Below are positions 12,342-25,500 of a stretch of 64,000 nt of DNA, piece by piece. Under the pieces are notes generated by a model. That model did not search any database and had not been told where the DNA came from. It saw nothing but the letters and a program-made list of their open reading frames with translations. The stretch is from Arctopsyche grandis (taxonomy: Eukaryota; Arthropoda; Insecta; Trichoptera; Hydropsychidae): NCBI RefSeq assembly GCF_051622035.1, contig NC_135355.1, positions 37,305,986 through 37,369,985 of the forward strand. The letters run 5' to 3'. Every line of letters begins with the position of its first letter. Position 1 is the stretch's first letter. Both the position numbers and the translations under genes were made by a program.

Positions 12342-13479
12342 ATATACGTATTTTTATTTGACAATTTTTGATGGAAACGCTCGATATAATTGTAAATTTT
12401 AAACTACTATGTATGTACATAAAGCAAAATAATAATTTGATATTTATAATTATATAATTTATAATTTTATTCTCATCATTATATATATACAATAGCGCTA
12501 TTCTGTGTATCTGTGTGCGATAATGCTCACCGCACTACATATAATAGTCGTTTCGATTCGACATATGAACATACGTCACAGCTAAAGCACTGCCAAAAAA
12601 ACGTACGAATATTTTATTTTAATTTAACATACACATATATACCAGAAAGGCTTAACAGGTAAGCCCCAATGCGCCTTCCTGGCCAATTAATACGAATATA
12701 ATAACAGATCAGAAAAAAAACTTCTATATACATATATACTGTTTGCTACCAATAGTCTCAGAGCATTTAGCGCCATCTATTGAAAATTTATTACCAATTA
12801 ATTAATTTTTCAATTGGTGTTTTATATTATTTATGTGTAGTTAGGTAGGTAATTTTTACTTATAATACACCCGATTAAATTTTCATCGGGTCTATCACTA
12901 TATTACAGGTCTGGTACAGGTTAGAAATTGCTTACGTCACGCCATATAAGAAATACATAACGGTAATTTGATTTAGATATACATAATTTACAATTAAATA
13001 TAAATATCATATTAATTGTATTTTAAAGGTATTTGAAAAAAATACGACCCCGTTTTGGATGGAAAACAGAACCGACACTTTTCTTTTAATTTTTTTTTAT
13101 TTCATAACTTAATATCCCATAACCCATGTGATAATATTTCATTGGACTCAACACTAGTTTTATTATAATGTTGTTACCAATTCGATGAACATCATATATT
13201 TTACACAATATATTGTTATTAGTATTTATAATGTTTCTCTATATAAAGTATTGATAAAACAATGTTATTATAACATATTATATAAAGTTTAGTATCTATT
13301 AGCTGTTGGTTGTTTTAAATTTAATAACTTTACTTTTATCTTGTACAAAAAATATTCATGAAATTTTTTATGGCAAAAATATATGTATAATATATAAAAA
13401 AATCTCGAGGTCGAATCATAATACTTCATATATTGATTCTTAGTATATAGAGATTAAGTAAATATATACGAAATTATTG

Positions 13480-13558
<79 letters not shown>

Positions 13559-16500
13559 CATTCAAATGTATAAGAGATCGAAATGGCAATGGGTGGGTCA
13601 CGTATCTTCAAGAATGGACGATAGATAGATGAAATAAGTGCTCAAATAGTACCCGAGAGAATGTAAAAGAGTGCTAGGAACTTGCGAGATGGGCAGATGA
13701 AATTTTTAAAAAATGTGTTCGATGAGATGTATGAATAGATGGATGAAATAAGTGCTCAAATAGTACCCGAGAGAATGTAAAAAAGTGCTAGAAACTTGGG
13801 AGATGGGCAGATGAATTTTTTTTTAAATGTGTTCGATGATATGTATGAGAGACAAATGGATGTGAATTAGAGAGTTCTGCATCCAGCAGTGGATGGAAAA
13901 TGGCGTATATACGTTTATTCTGCTTTTCCGATATTCTGGACATATCGAATTAAAATAAGTGATAGCACTTTGTGAATTAAGTCAAAGTTGGAATTGAAAA
14001 TTGGACTTTTTAAACTATTTCACTTTCGAATACAACGACTCATTTGTATGTAGTATATGTACTTAGGACTTAGGAACAGGTATATATAAAATAGTGTGAA
14101 GCATATTTTTCTTCATATAACTCGACTTAGTGAGAGTCAGAATAGGTTGCTAGTTTTGATAGAACCGTTTCAACAATTAAATCAGATCAATTGGCAAACT
14201 CTGATAGAAAACAGTAACAAACTCTGGAGTCGCGTATATCTAAGATCTGGCCAGCAACATCGGGTCAGGCATTGAACCTATGACTCCATTACACGCTAAA
14301 TACTGAGCTACGAGTATGCTACTGGTTATAAATCAATTCATTGCGAGTTTTTAGAATAGATAACATTCTTAGATAACATTTATCTCATGATTAATATAAA
14401 GTAATTTATTCTTTTCAGGTGAAATTTATTCAAGAAATTTGACGTCGTCTGGAACGATCAATAACTTCTATCACCAGCACTGCACGTGGATACTAGACAC
14501 GAACGTGGAGAGGCAACTGATCATCGAAATTAGCACTAATCAGGTAAATAAATAAGCAAAATGGGCGGTGGGAAGGGGTTGGGTTGTCAAGAAATTTATA
14601 AATAGTGATTAATTGGCTGTTTCCGGATTAAAATCAATTAATTTTCCATTTTGGCTGAAGTTAATGAAAAGCCCTCCTCGTCTCCGGGCTGCAATATAAT
14701 TTGGCTGCGTACGGAAACAGTAGCTACTCGTAATTTATAACGTTATCCCTTTGAACGAGCTCCTTTAATAATCGGTATAATTTTCAATATAGCGCGGGGG
14801 AAAATTTCAATTTTCCTAGTATCTGGCCTGATATCGCTTTTAGCGATGACTTTGACGTAATTGGAAACGACAAAGTTCATATTTTTCTTACGTCAAAAGA
14901 AGTTATATTATCTTTGAAAATATATACACGTGTATGACATCAACGATTTAACGTGTTTTGCGAGAGTATACTTTTACATGTGACACACGCAAAATCAAAG
15001 GGAACCCAAAAAAAATGTTTTCAAATCAATTTATTCCGACAAATATTTGAAATTCAGAGCGTCGATCGACCTCATTTTTTTATATTTACATGTGTTCATT
15101 TTATATTCATTTACATACTTTCATATTCACTATTGACAAAAATATCGTGTGTCCCCATTTTTTCATATTTCAATTTGTGAAAATATATCAAGTACTATTA
15201 TACAGCTTATAAAACCTTATTCTTTTAAAATTAGTTCAAATATGTAAATGTACACTTTGTCGATGTCGATGAATCGTTTGTGTAAAGCTGCTTGTCCAAA
15301 TTAGGATACCGAATAAACAATGCCTCCATTACGGTCTCCGTGACGAGCCAGAATGTTAAATTACAGAAAACACAAATATCGAAAGGCAAAGATCGAAAAT
15401 CGAAAGATCTTAAGTCGAAAGATCAAAAAAAAGGGTGCATGGTAAACGATATCGTCGTCGATATCGCTCCTTTTTCGCAAATTTGCTTAGTCCCAATTTG
15501 CTGATTGCTACAAGCATAAATTTGCTTGCGGTTTGTAATTAATATCTACATATATATACCTACATTTGATGATGTGTTTGCGTATGTAGCCACAGTGTCG
15601 ATTTAGAGAACTTTCAATGACCTATGGCTTACATATATTGAAAAATAGAAGTAAATTAATAGAATTTCCGAGCTTCATATTTCTTGACATTATTTTGGTA
15701 GCGGTTTTTTGATTTTTAAATGCTTTTTATTATTACGAAATGATGTTCACAATACATCTTATATTTATTTTAATAGCTACTGATCTACTGATCATTTTCT
15801 ATTTTACAATTTTAATTTAATTTGGTTAGTAATCATAGTATTATATTATTCTAATGTTAATGTACAGCATAATAGGAAAGAGAGCTCAAAAACCTATTTA
15901 CAATTCTTATAAATCCACATAATACATCTAATACATAATATTAATTTTATTAACCTATGCTTCACCTGTATGGAATAACGCCTCGAATACTAACCTTTCC
16001 AAGCTCCAAGTTATACAAAATAAATCCCTTAAAATAATTTATAATACACCCATATATACTAACCTGAAAAAACTGCATGCTATATATAATATTCCGTTTG
16101 TTACAGACATTACTAACAAACTAACCAGTAGATTCTATGAAAGAATCACTAATAACCATACTAACACACTTGTGAAGAGTCTCGGTGATTACAACAAAAT
16201 GTCTATACCCTTCAGGTATAAACACAGATTACCTAAACACAATCTGCTTTAGGTCATCGACTTTAGATAGTCTTTAATTAATATTATGTATTAGATGTAT
16301 TATGAACATTTATAAGGATTGTAAATAGGTTTTTGAGCTATTTTTCCTATTATGCTTTAGATTAACACTAGAATAATATAATACTGTGATTACTAACCAA
16401 ATTAAATTAAAATTGTAAAATAGAAAATGATCAGTAGATCAGTAGCTATTAAAATAGATATAAGATGTATTGTGAACATAATTTCGTAATAATAAAAAGC

Positions 16501-19500
16501 ATTTAAAAATCAAAAAATAATATTAATTAAAGACTCTCTAAAGTCGATGACCTAGATCAGATTGTGTTTAGGTAATCTGTGTATATACCTGAAGGGTATA
16601 GACATTTTGTTGTAATCACCGAGAATCTTCTCAAGTTTGTTAGTATGGTTAGTAGTGATTCTGTCATACAATCTATTGGTTAGTTTGTTAGTAATGTCTG
16701 TAACAAACGGGATATTATATGTATATGGCATGCAGTTTTTTCATGTTAGTATATATGGGTGTATTATAAATTATTTTTAGGAATTTATTTTGTATTACTT
16801 GGAGCTAGGAAAGGTTAGTATTCGAGGCGTGTTTTTGGTAGCGGTGCAGGGCGAGCAAAGTGGGAAACTCTTGTAGATATGTATATTTATAAACAAGACT
16901 ACACTCCATTATGTCTGAATAAATTTAAAAATGCTATTGTTATATTACTCACAGTCATAATAAATTCCATGACTAATTACATAAGCGGATGTGACTTGTG
17001 AAAAACTCGGCCATTTTCCGTCCAGTTTTCAGCTTAGGCAAGCGATACAACGGCACGCCGCTTCAGCTGATGCAGATAATTTAGATGCTGGCTCGTCTCC
17101 GGCACAAATTGGCTTCGTTTGCCAGAAGTATGCTCCCCTCTCCACGTCTTATCACCCCCTAACTTTTCATCAACCCTCTTCCAACCCCCTGGAGGCTTTT
17201 GCGAATGTTGTCCGCTCACTTTTAATACGCGTCATTCCGTAATACTGCCAATTGTTCGACATTCAAATCAAAATCACTCCAAACGATCGCAAATAAGACC
17301 AATTATTTTTTTATCCCATTTCCTGCATCGTAATTGAATCATCTGCGTTTCGAGTCGTTAAAACCATCCCCTTATTCTAAATTGGAAACCTGCAATTATG
17401 CATATTCGAATATTTTATTTTATTTTACATAGATATGAACATATATACCGGGAAGGCTTGACAGGAAAACCGCAATGCGCCTTCCTGGATAATCAATTAC
17501 AAACAATACAGCATTTTATTATTACATAAATCACTGTATTTCCAGAAGCTTAATTAATTAATTAATTACAGAATCAATCCATTGTAACAGAATTAATCCA
17601 TCTATGAATTTAGATTTTGTACATTTTTTTTACAAATTATACACACAATAAATACAGAAGATTTGTGATAACAGGAAAGATGATTTTTTGCCAATTTTGT
17701 GGAACCATTACAACAATGATCAGATAAAATTGCAAACTCTGATAAGAAACGATCAATTTGGAGTCACACATACCCCCAAATCTAACCAGCAGTATGGTGG
17801 ATCGAACCCATTGATCACTTGGTGCTAAACATATACGCTACCATTAAGCCATACTGTTGGCATATATTAATAAACCTGCAATTACGCATATTTTATTTTA
17901 TTTTTATTAAATTAATCATGCACACTCACCTAACAGATCGCTCGAAAGCGTGTGCTAAACAGATTAAGAATCAAGAAATTATATATACATATATTAAATA
18001 CATAATTATTACATATGTAAATCGAAACAATACCTGACATGTATCGTCAGACATTACAAACATCGGAAACAATATGATCAATAACATTTTTCATGTAACA
18101 ATACGAATTTTTACATTCAATAATCATCCACAGAGACATCTATGGAGAGGAATCTTGTGAAACCTGAGATCTAACAATAACTCAAGGTTTGCAATGGAAA
18201 ATTGGATAGGAAAAGCTAATTTTACAGGACCGTTTCAATGAAAATCAGAAAAATTGGCAAATTCTGATAAGAAACGATCGACCTCAACAAACCAAGGTCT
18301 GGCCAACAATGAGACTCTAGTTGGAATCGAACCCGTGACACCTTGCAAGAAAGAATCGAAAGAACACTCACCACTAGACCACGCTGCTGATTATATATTA
18401 TATTTACCCAGCAAAGTGGATTAGTGGTTAGCATATTATGCTTTCGAGCAGAGTGGTAACGGGTTCAAGTCCCACTAGAGTCCCACTGACTCCAGGTTGT
18501 TCGTTTTTTATCAGAATTTGCCATTTTTTCTGATTTTCATTGAAAAAATTCTTGTAAAAATGGCCATCTCCTTTCCTAAATCTCTTGCTAATCTTGCTAA
18601 GTTATTCTGCATCTTGAGGTTCGCCAATTTTATTATAAAATGCTCCGAAAATTTGTCCATAGATGTCACTGTGGATGATGTTTATATGAATTCGCGTTGT
18701 ATAAAATGCTTATTTATATTAATTTTATTGTATCTGTTTAAGTGCACTCATCGCTTCGGAGTTATCTGTAAAGACGAGTATTCATGTTCTATAATCCTCG
18801 AAAACCAATTAAAACGGCGGCTCCTTTTAGCATATGCTACACTATTATTATTGTTGCGGAGGATCCAAGTAAAAGGTCAACAGTCGTTTCACAGCATTTA
18901 TTGATGATTAAGGAGATACACGCAGTGTCACTGCTCAGTCCAGAATGACCTGATATCGCCTACGTACCGCCTTATAAAGGGTAGATCTCTCAGGAGGCCT
19001 AATCTGTTTACCTGTTGTATAGTCACGTATTCGGATATGTATTTCCACGACAATGGGTCTTCCCGTACCGATTCTAAGAAATAACTAATAACGGTCATTG
19101 TTTAGCCTAAATGCACTTAGAGTCCAGATATAATCTTTGGAAGTAAGTGCATGCATTTAGTTAATCCGATAACAGATATCCGTTGGTCTAAGTGCAATTC
19201 GCTCAATCCGCGGCGTACGTAACATTATTATACATACAATACAGTAGAGTCATCTATGGACAATCTGGGGTTGACCTATGACTATTGACCGAATGGCCAC
19301 TTGGCCGAAAAGTCATTAGGCTGATGGACATTTGGTCTAACGGATACTTGGCCGAACGGACATTAGGCGCAATGAAATTTTTAATTGCACAAATCTATGA
19401 AAAATATCAAATTTTAATTAGGTCAAGGTTGATTTTTGAATAATGTATATATAATCAGTGAGTTTTGATTAATTTCGATACCCAAATTTCGTTCGGCCAA

Positions 19501-22500
19501 ACGTCCATCGGCCTAGTAAGTGTATTTGTGTATAGTGTACATATATGCAGTGGCGGCTCGTGGATATGATAATTGGGGGTGCTGTGGTAGATTAAAAATT
19601 AGTAAAAGTGCATATCACTTATATTTTATTCAAAATAATTAGATAAAGCTATTTCAAAACAAAATCCATCCGTCTATTTTTGCTATTGGCAAATTTGTCT
19701 ATAACTTTTTCATTAAAATTTGTTATTTTTCTCATCATATCTTTCTCCATTGAAAGCATAGATAAAGCTGTCAATCTCTCTTGACTCATTGTGTTTCTGA
19801 GGTAAGTTTTGATTCTATTTGATGTAAAAAAGCATCGCTCAGGTTCTGCAGTTGTCATCGGAGTGGTAATCAAAAATTTTAAGAGCTTCGTTAATTCTCC
19901 AAACTATTAGCATGGATAAATTTTAATATTATTGAAGCCATTTTCTATTGAACTGCTTATATTATTGAAGCCATTTTCAGTCCAGACTGAATCTCCACCC
20001 ATTAATAAACAAGGAAAGCAAAATAGTGTATTTTTTATGTCACACCCACAGAGCCATTTCTTCTTTTCGTATTAATCTGAATTTTAGCTCGAATATATTT
20101 TTTATTGTGGCTAGTTCCTGATTGGGTTATATTCGGGGTTGGACAACCTCGTTGTTTGATCTTCACCTTTTCTTTTAGGGACAACATTGAAAACTTTATA
20201 ACTTTTATTTCCGTTACACTCAGAGCCATGACTTTAATCCTGTAATGGGGTAAATGTTGCATTTAATAAATAAGAAGCTTGGCATGAAAATGAAGAGTAT
20301 AAAACGCTTACAAAGAGGTGTTAGTAGAAAGTAAAAACGTTGCCGTTCTCGAGAGTGTAACGCTGCGCTGCTCAAAACTGCTCGCCGCTTCTCGAGCGCT
20401 GTTCGAGTCTGCAGCGCGACGTTGACTATACGGCGAGACCCCCCCCCACCCCCTCCCCCCTCCACACGTTTTCAAATCTATGGACAAAAATGCTGCACGC
20501 AGCACAAGCACACAGCGTCACTCTCCCGGTATACAGTAATGCATCGGTGGACCGTGCACCTCACCAGCGCGGGCGCGCGCTGACCATTATACGCGCTAAA
20601 CTTACTACACACTACACAGATTATATTATAATATTATAGATACAATTATTGTATATAAAATTAAATTTCTATCAAATTTTTTGGGGGTGCTACAGCGCCG
20701 CAGTGTATATGAACAAGCCGCCACTGCATATACATATGTAACCAGCAGCGTGGTCTAGTGGTGAGTGTTGAATTATTTCGTACTTGATGTTACGAGTTCG
20801 ATTCCCCGCTAAGTCTTGTTGTTGGACAGACCTTGATTTGTTTAAGTCGATCGTTTCTTATCAGAATTTGCCAATTTTTCTGATTTTCATTGAAACGATT
20901 CCTGTAAAATTGGCGTTTCCTTCCCCATTTTCTGTTGCAAACCTTTAGTTATTGTTATATCTTAGGTTTCGCCATATTGCTCACCATAGATGTCTCTGTG
21001 GTTGTTTATCGTATATAAAAAATTCTTATTGTTACATGAAAGTTATTTATCGTTATTTATCGTATTAATACGATGTTTGTAATATATGTATACTGACCAT
21101 ATATGTCAGACATTTAGATTTACATGTATCTATGTAATAATTATGTGGACCAGGAAAGCGCATTTGGGGTTTACCTGTTAAGCCTTCCTGGTATATTTGT
21201 ATATATGTATGTGAAAATATGTATGTAAAAATAAAAATAAATAAATAAATGTACATATACTCTGTACGTGTCTACGTGACGAGCCGGAATGTTAAATTAC
21301 CGAAAACGCAAATATCGGAAGGCAAAGATCGAAAATCGAAAGATCTTAAGTCGAAAGATCAAAAAAAGGGTGCATGGTAAATGGTACATACTCACTTAAT
21401 TTGCGTGAGTAGGATACAACAGGTACAAGAGGAACAGGCTTTTCCTCCCGTATTCTGCGCACGCACATTTTCATAAAACATATTCTCACGTTTACGGGAG
21501 GAAAAGCCTGTTCCTCTTGTTCCTGTTGTATCCTGCTCGCGCAAATTAAGTGAGTATGTACCGTTTAGCATACACCCTTTTTTTTGATCTTTCGACTTAA
21601 GATTTTTCGATTTTCGATCTTTGCCTTCCGATATTTGCATTTTCGGTAATTTAACATTCCGGCTCGTCCCGGAGACCGACTCTGTACATATAATATGTAC
21701 ATTGAAATCAAAAATGGAAATGATGATTTTTATCGTTCATCTGCAATAATATCTTGCGTTATATTTTCAGTTTATTCGCTTACAAACGTGTTCGTGTAAA
21801 AGTAGTATAACACCTTTTGTCACTTATTCTGCATATTTTAACGAGCCACGTGAAAGTTTCAAAAGAGGGTAGATATTTGATATTTTTCTCTTTTTTTTAA
21901 TTTTTAATGCGATCTCAACTTCACATACTTCACATACTTTTGTAAAAATTTGCACCGTTTTATGTTTTAGCACTGAATTTTTCCGTTACAAAATGCCAAT
22001 AATTTAAATTTTGCATTGCAAACACTGAAAATATACACAATGTGAGATTTTCCCGTCGACTTTAAGTAGTTTCAAAATTCGAAGACTACTTGATCATTTG
22101 ATTCACTTGATCAATCGCTTTTTTATAATTCATAAAGCTTTAAATTAATTTTAAATTTGCATTTACACTGCGCAAAGAAATCATGAAGGTATCTAAAATT
22201 ACAGGTGTCAGGTGTCTAAAATTACTGGACATCTAAAAATTTATTTATTATACCTTATAATACATTACAAATTTTAGTTCTTGAAAGAAGCTAACGATTT
22301 GGAATATTTAAAACATTTCATTTAATTTACATACATCTTTTTTGAGAAAATAAAAAGCCTTCAAGGTAATATATAAATTTAGTTACATACCTGTCAGTGT
22401 CAAAAACATACAAACATACTTGAAAGGTAAAGAGTTAGGTCCAAATTTACCAAAAATTAGTTATAAACTGTTGAAATCTTAAATAATACTCACTATTTAA

Positions 22501-25500
22501 ATAAGTTTGTATTAAAAAATCTATATACATATATAAAATTGAATGTCTGTTTGTCCCGTATAGGCTCCTAAACCACTCAACCGATTACGATGAAACTTTC
22601 AGGATTTGTTGTATGCATGTCCGGGAAGCTTACTGTGAAAAAAAAATGGGAAAAAATTTCTTAATAATAATATTCATAATTATAATTTTACCGACGCGAA
22701 AATTTGAAGCGCCATTGTGTACTCAAGGAAATGTGTTCGTTGGTAACCACGTTACCAGTTGGTTTATGACAACACGGCTTTGAAGAGACACGAGTTGACA
22801 CTTGAAACGGGAACGGGAACGGGAACAGGAACAGGAACGCAACGGGAACGGGAATTGCATGCCTTATTGGCATTGAAACGCATGCCGGGTTCAGCTAGTA
22901 CCAAATAATAAGCGAATATATGTTATATATAAAGATGAACAGACCTCATGTTGGAATAAAAGTTTATAAGCAAGTAAAATGGACTTATAGCCATATTATT
23001 ATTACATCAAAGCAGTTTATTTGATTCCGATTTAGCAATTGATTTGCTATACTTTCGCAACGGTCTCGAATGATACAATGCAAAATTGGTAGTAACTATT
23101 TTACTTTCCTTTCATTTGCTTACATCTCCTTCAGACGGTAGCTGAAAATTACTTGAAAGAAAATAAAATCGAAAACGGGACATTAAAAAGAAAAGAAAAT
23201 AGTCGCAAAGACTCGTCTACTGAACAAAGAACGTTCAAGAGTATGTATGTACGTGAGTGTGCGATTCAAAAAGCTTTTCCAAAGAAGTGAAGCTTTGGTG
23301 TATCGACCGATTTACGTACAGTTCAACGGACCGATTTTTATTCCGGTCGATTTTCCGGAAACGCTGCTTCGCGAATCGCTGAAACGTTTCACACGCTACG
23401 GGAAAACGGCTTTGAAAATTGAAATTACGTTTACGTTTTATGCGCCCTAGCGGATAGTTTCGAAGTTCAATATTCACGTGTACGGTCATTTTCCGCACAT
23501 GCCGTTGTTCAAAAGGAATTTTCCGGCGCGTTTCCTCAACTGTGCCATTCACTATTTCCATAATATACCAATTTAATCCTTGCAACTCTTTCTCTGCTAT
23601 TTTTGAATTGCAATAAAATTCGCTGCGTCAGCCTTTTTGTGTATATGCACCGTGTAAACTCTGCGAATCATACAACATTCGTTTTTACATATTATAAAAT
23701 GGATTTACTATGAGGCAGAGTAGGTTGCCAAAACCGTTTCTACAGTGAAATCAGATAAATTGGCAAACTCTAATAGGAAACGATCGACCTGGAGTTGTAT
23801 ATTCAAGGTCTGGCCAGCAACACTGCTGAAATACACCGAATAAATTATTTTTACTATGAGGCAGGGTAGGTTGCCAAAACCGTTTCAACAGTGAAATCAG
23901 ATGAATTGGCAAACTCTAATAGGAAACGATCAACCTGGAGTTGTATATTCAAGGTCTGGCCAGCAACACTACTGAAATACACCGAATAAATTATTTTTAC
24001 TATGAGGCAGGGTAGGTTGCCAAAACCGTTTCAACAGCGAAATCAGATAAATTGGCAAACTTTAATAGGAAAATATCGACCTGGAGTTATATATTCAAGG
24101 TCTGGCCAGCAACACTGCTGAAATACACCGAATAAGTTATTTTTACTATGAGGCAGGGTAGGTTGCCAAAACCGTTTCAACAGCGAAATCAGATAAATTG
24201 GCAAACTCTAATAGGAAACGATCGACCTGGAGTTGTATATTCAAGATCTGGCCAGCAACACTGCTGAAATACACCGAATAATTTTTTTTTTAATATGAGA
24301 CAGGGTAGGTTGCCAATTTTGGTAGAACCGTTTCAACAGTGAAATCAGATGAATTGGCAAACTCTAATAGGAAACGATTGACCTGGAGTTATATATTCAA
24401 GGTCTGAATATATAAAGTCTGAATATAGCCAGACCTTGATTAAGTCACAAACCAATTCTGCGCGCGCACATTAATACGGGAGGAAAAGCCTGTTCCTCTT
24501 GTTCCTGTTGTATCCTGCTCGCGCAAATTAAGTGAATATGTACCGTTTACCATGCAACATTTTTTTTTTGATCTTTCGATTTTCGATCTTTGCCTTCCGA
24601 TATTTGCGTTTTCTGTCATTTAACATTCTGTCTCGTCACAGAGACTGCTTATTCATACATTGCTACATTGATTCGGCACAACTTTTGACAATAATGTATG
24701 TAATAGTCGAAAATTTCACTTTCGCAACAGCTTAGTGTCAAGATGGGTGTACCATTTTATAATGACTGCGATATGGTGGCCGTATATAGATGATGTATAT
24801 ATATTAACTATTGATTTAGTATGCAGGAAAGTGTGCCAAGATAGTGCGGCATTCTCATTTTGTATATCAAAGGTAGAGGGAAAGGTATCGAATTCCGTCG
24901 TGTTCCGCAACGGGGCGGTGCGTTTCTCATTTTTTATGTGGGGCAATTTCGCGAACCTCGGCCGTGCCCGGAAAACGGTTATGGTTGCATAAAAAGAACC
25001 CTATTATCCCTGGACGAATTCCTTAGGATGGGCCGTTAAGCGCGGATGCGATTAAAATAAAATGAAAAGAACTAGAGGCCCGGTTCAGGGGAGGGGTTTG
25101 GAAGGGAAAAAATAAGAAAACGTTCGGCGCATTTTACGGTCGACTCCGGCAACTTCATCAGACCAATGAATTCGTTGTGAGCAAGCGGTCATCGTTAAAC
25201 GTACAAGGCTTTTGCGGGCCTCTATCGCAAGCTATGCTACTGTTTTTGACTAGCAAAAATTTACTCACAAGCCCACGCATATGTGTATAATATATAAAGT
25301 ACGGATATGTTACAAAGTACGTCCTTGAAACACGCGCGGATATTAAATTTTATTTTACGTGAACACTCGCAGAGGGATTTTTTATATAAATTACATTTTT
25401 ACAATTCGTGTAGATTCAACTGAACATTTCGCCGAAGGGTGCTTTTTCAATTGTGTGCTTTTCAGAATATTTCGAAATATTTTGAGTGTTGTTGAAATCC

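Larger units (their letters stand above)
8326..14418. other. Intron of the CUB gene, repeat-filled
   Basis: It contains (TA)n tracts at 8911-8967, 12283-12336 and 13483-13553, plus the separate repeats listed individually. No further exon was recognised in it. Confidence 0.6.

Noticed and set aside
23707-24440. CRISPR-like array
   Set aside because: Units are about 146 bp with no short constant repeat and unique spacer pattern, and the sequence is a SINE core in a eukaryotic genome.
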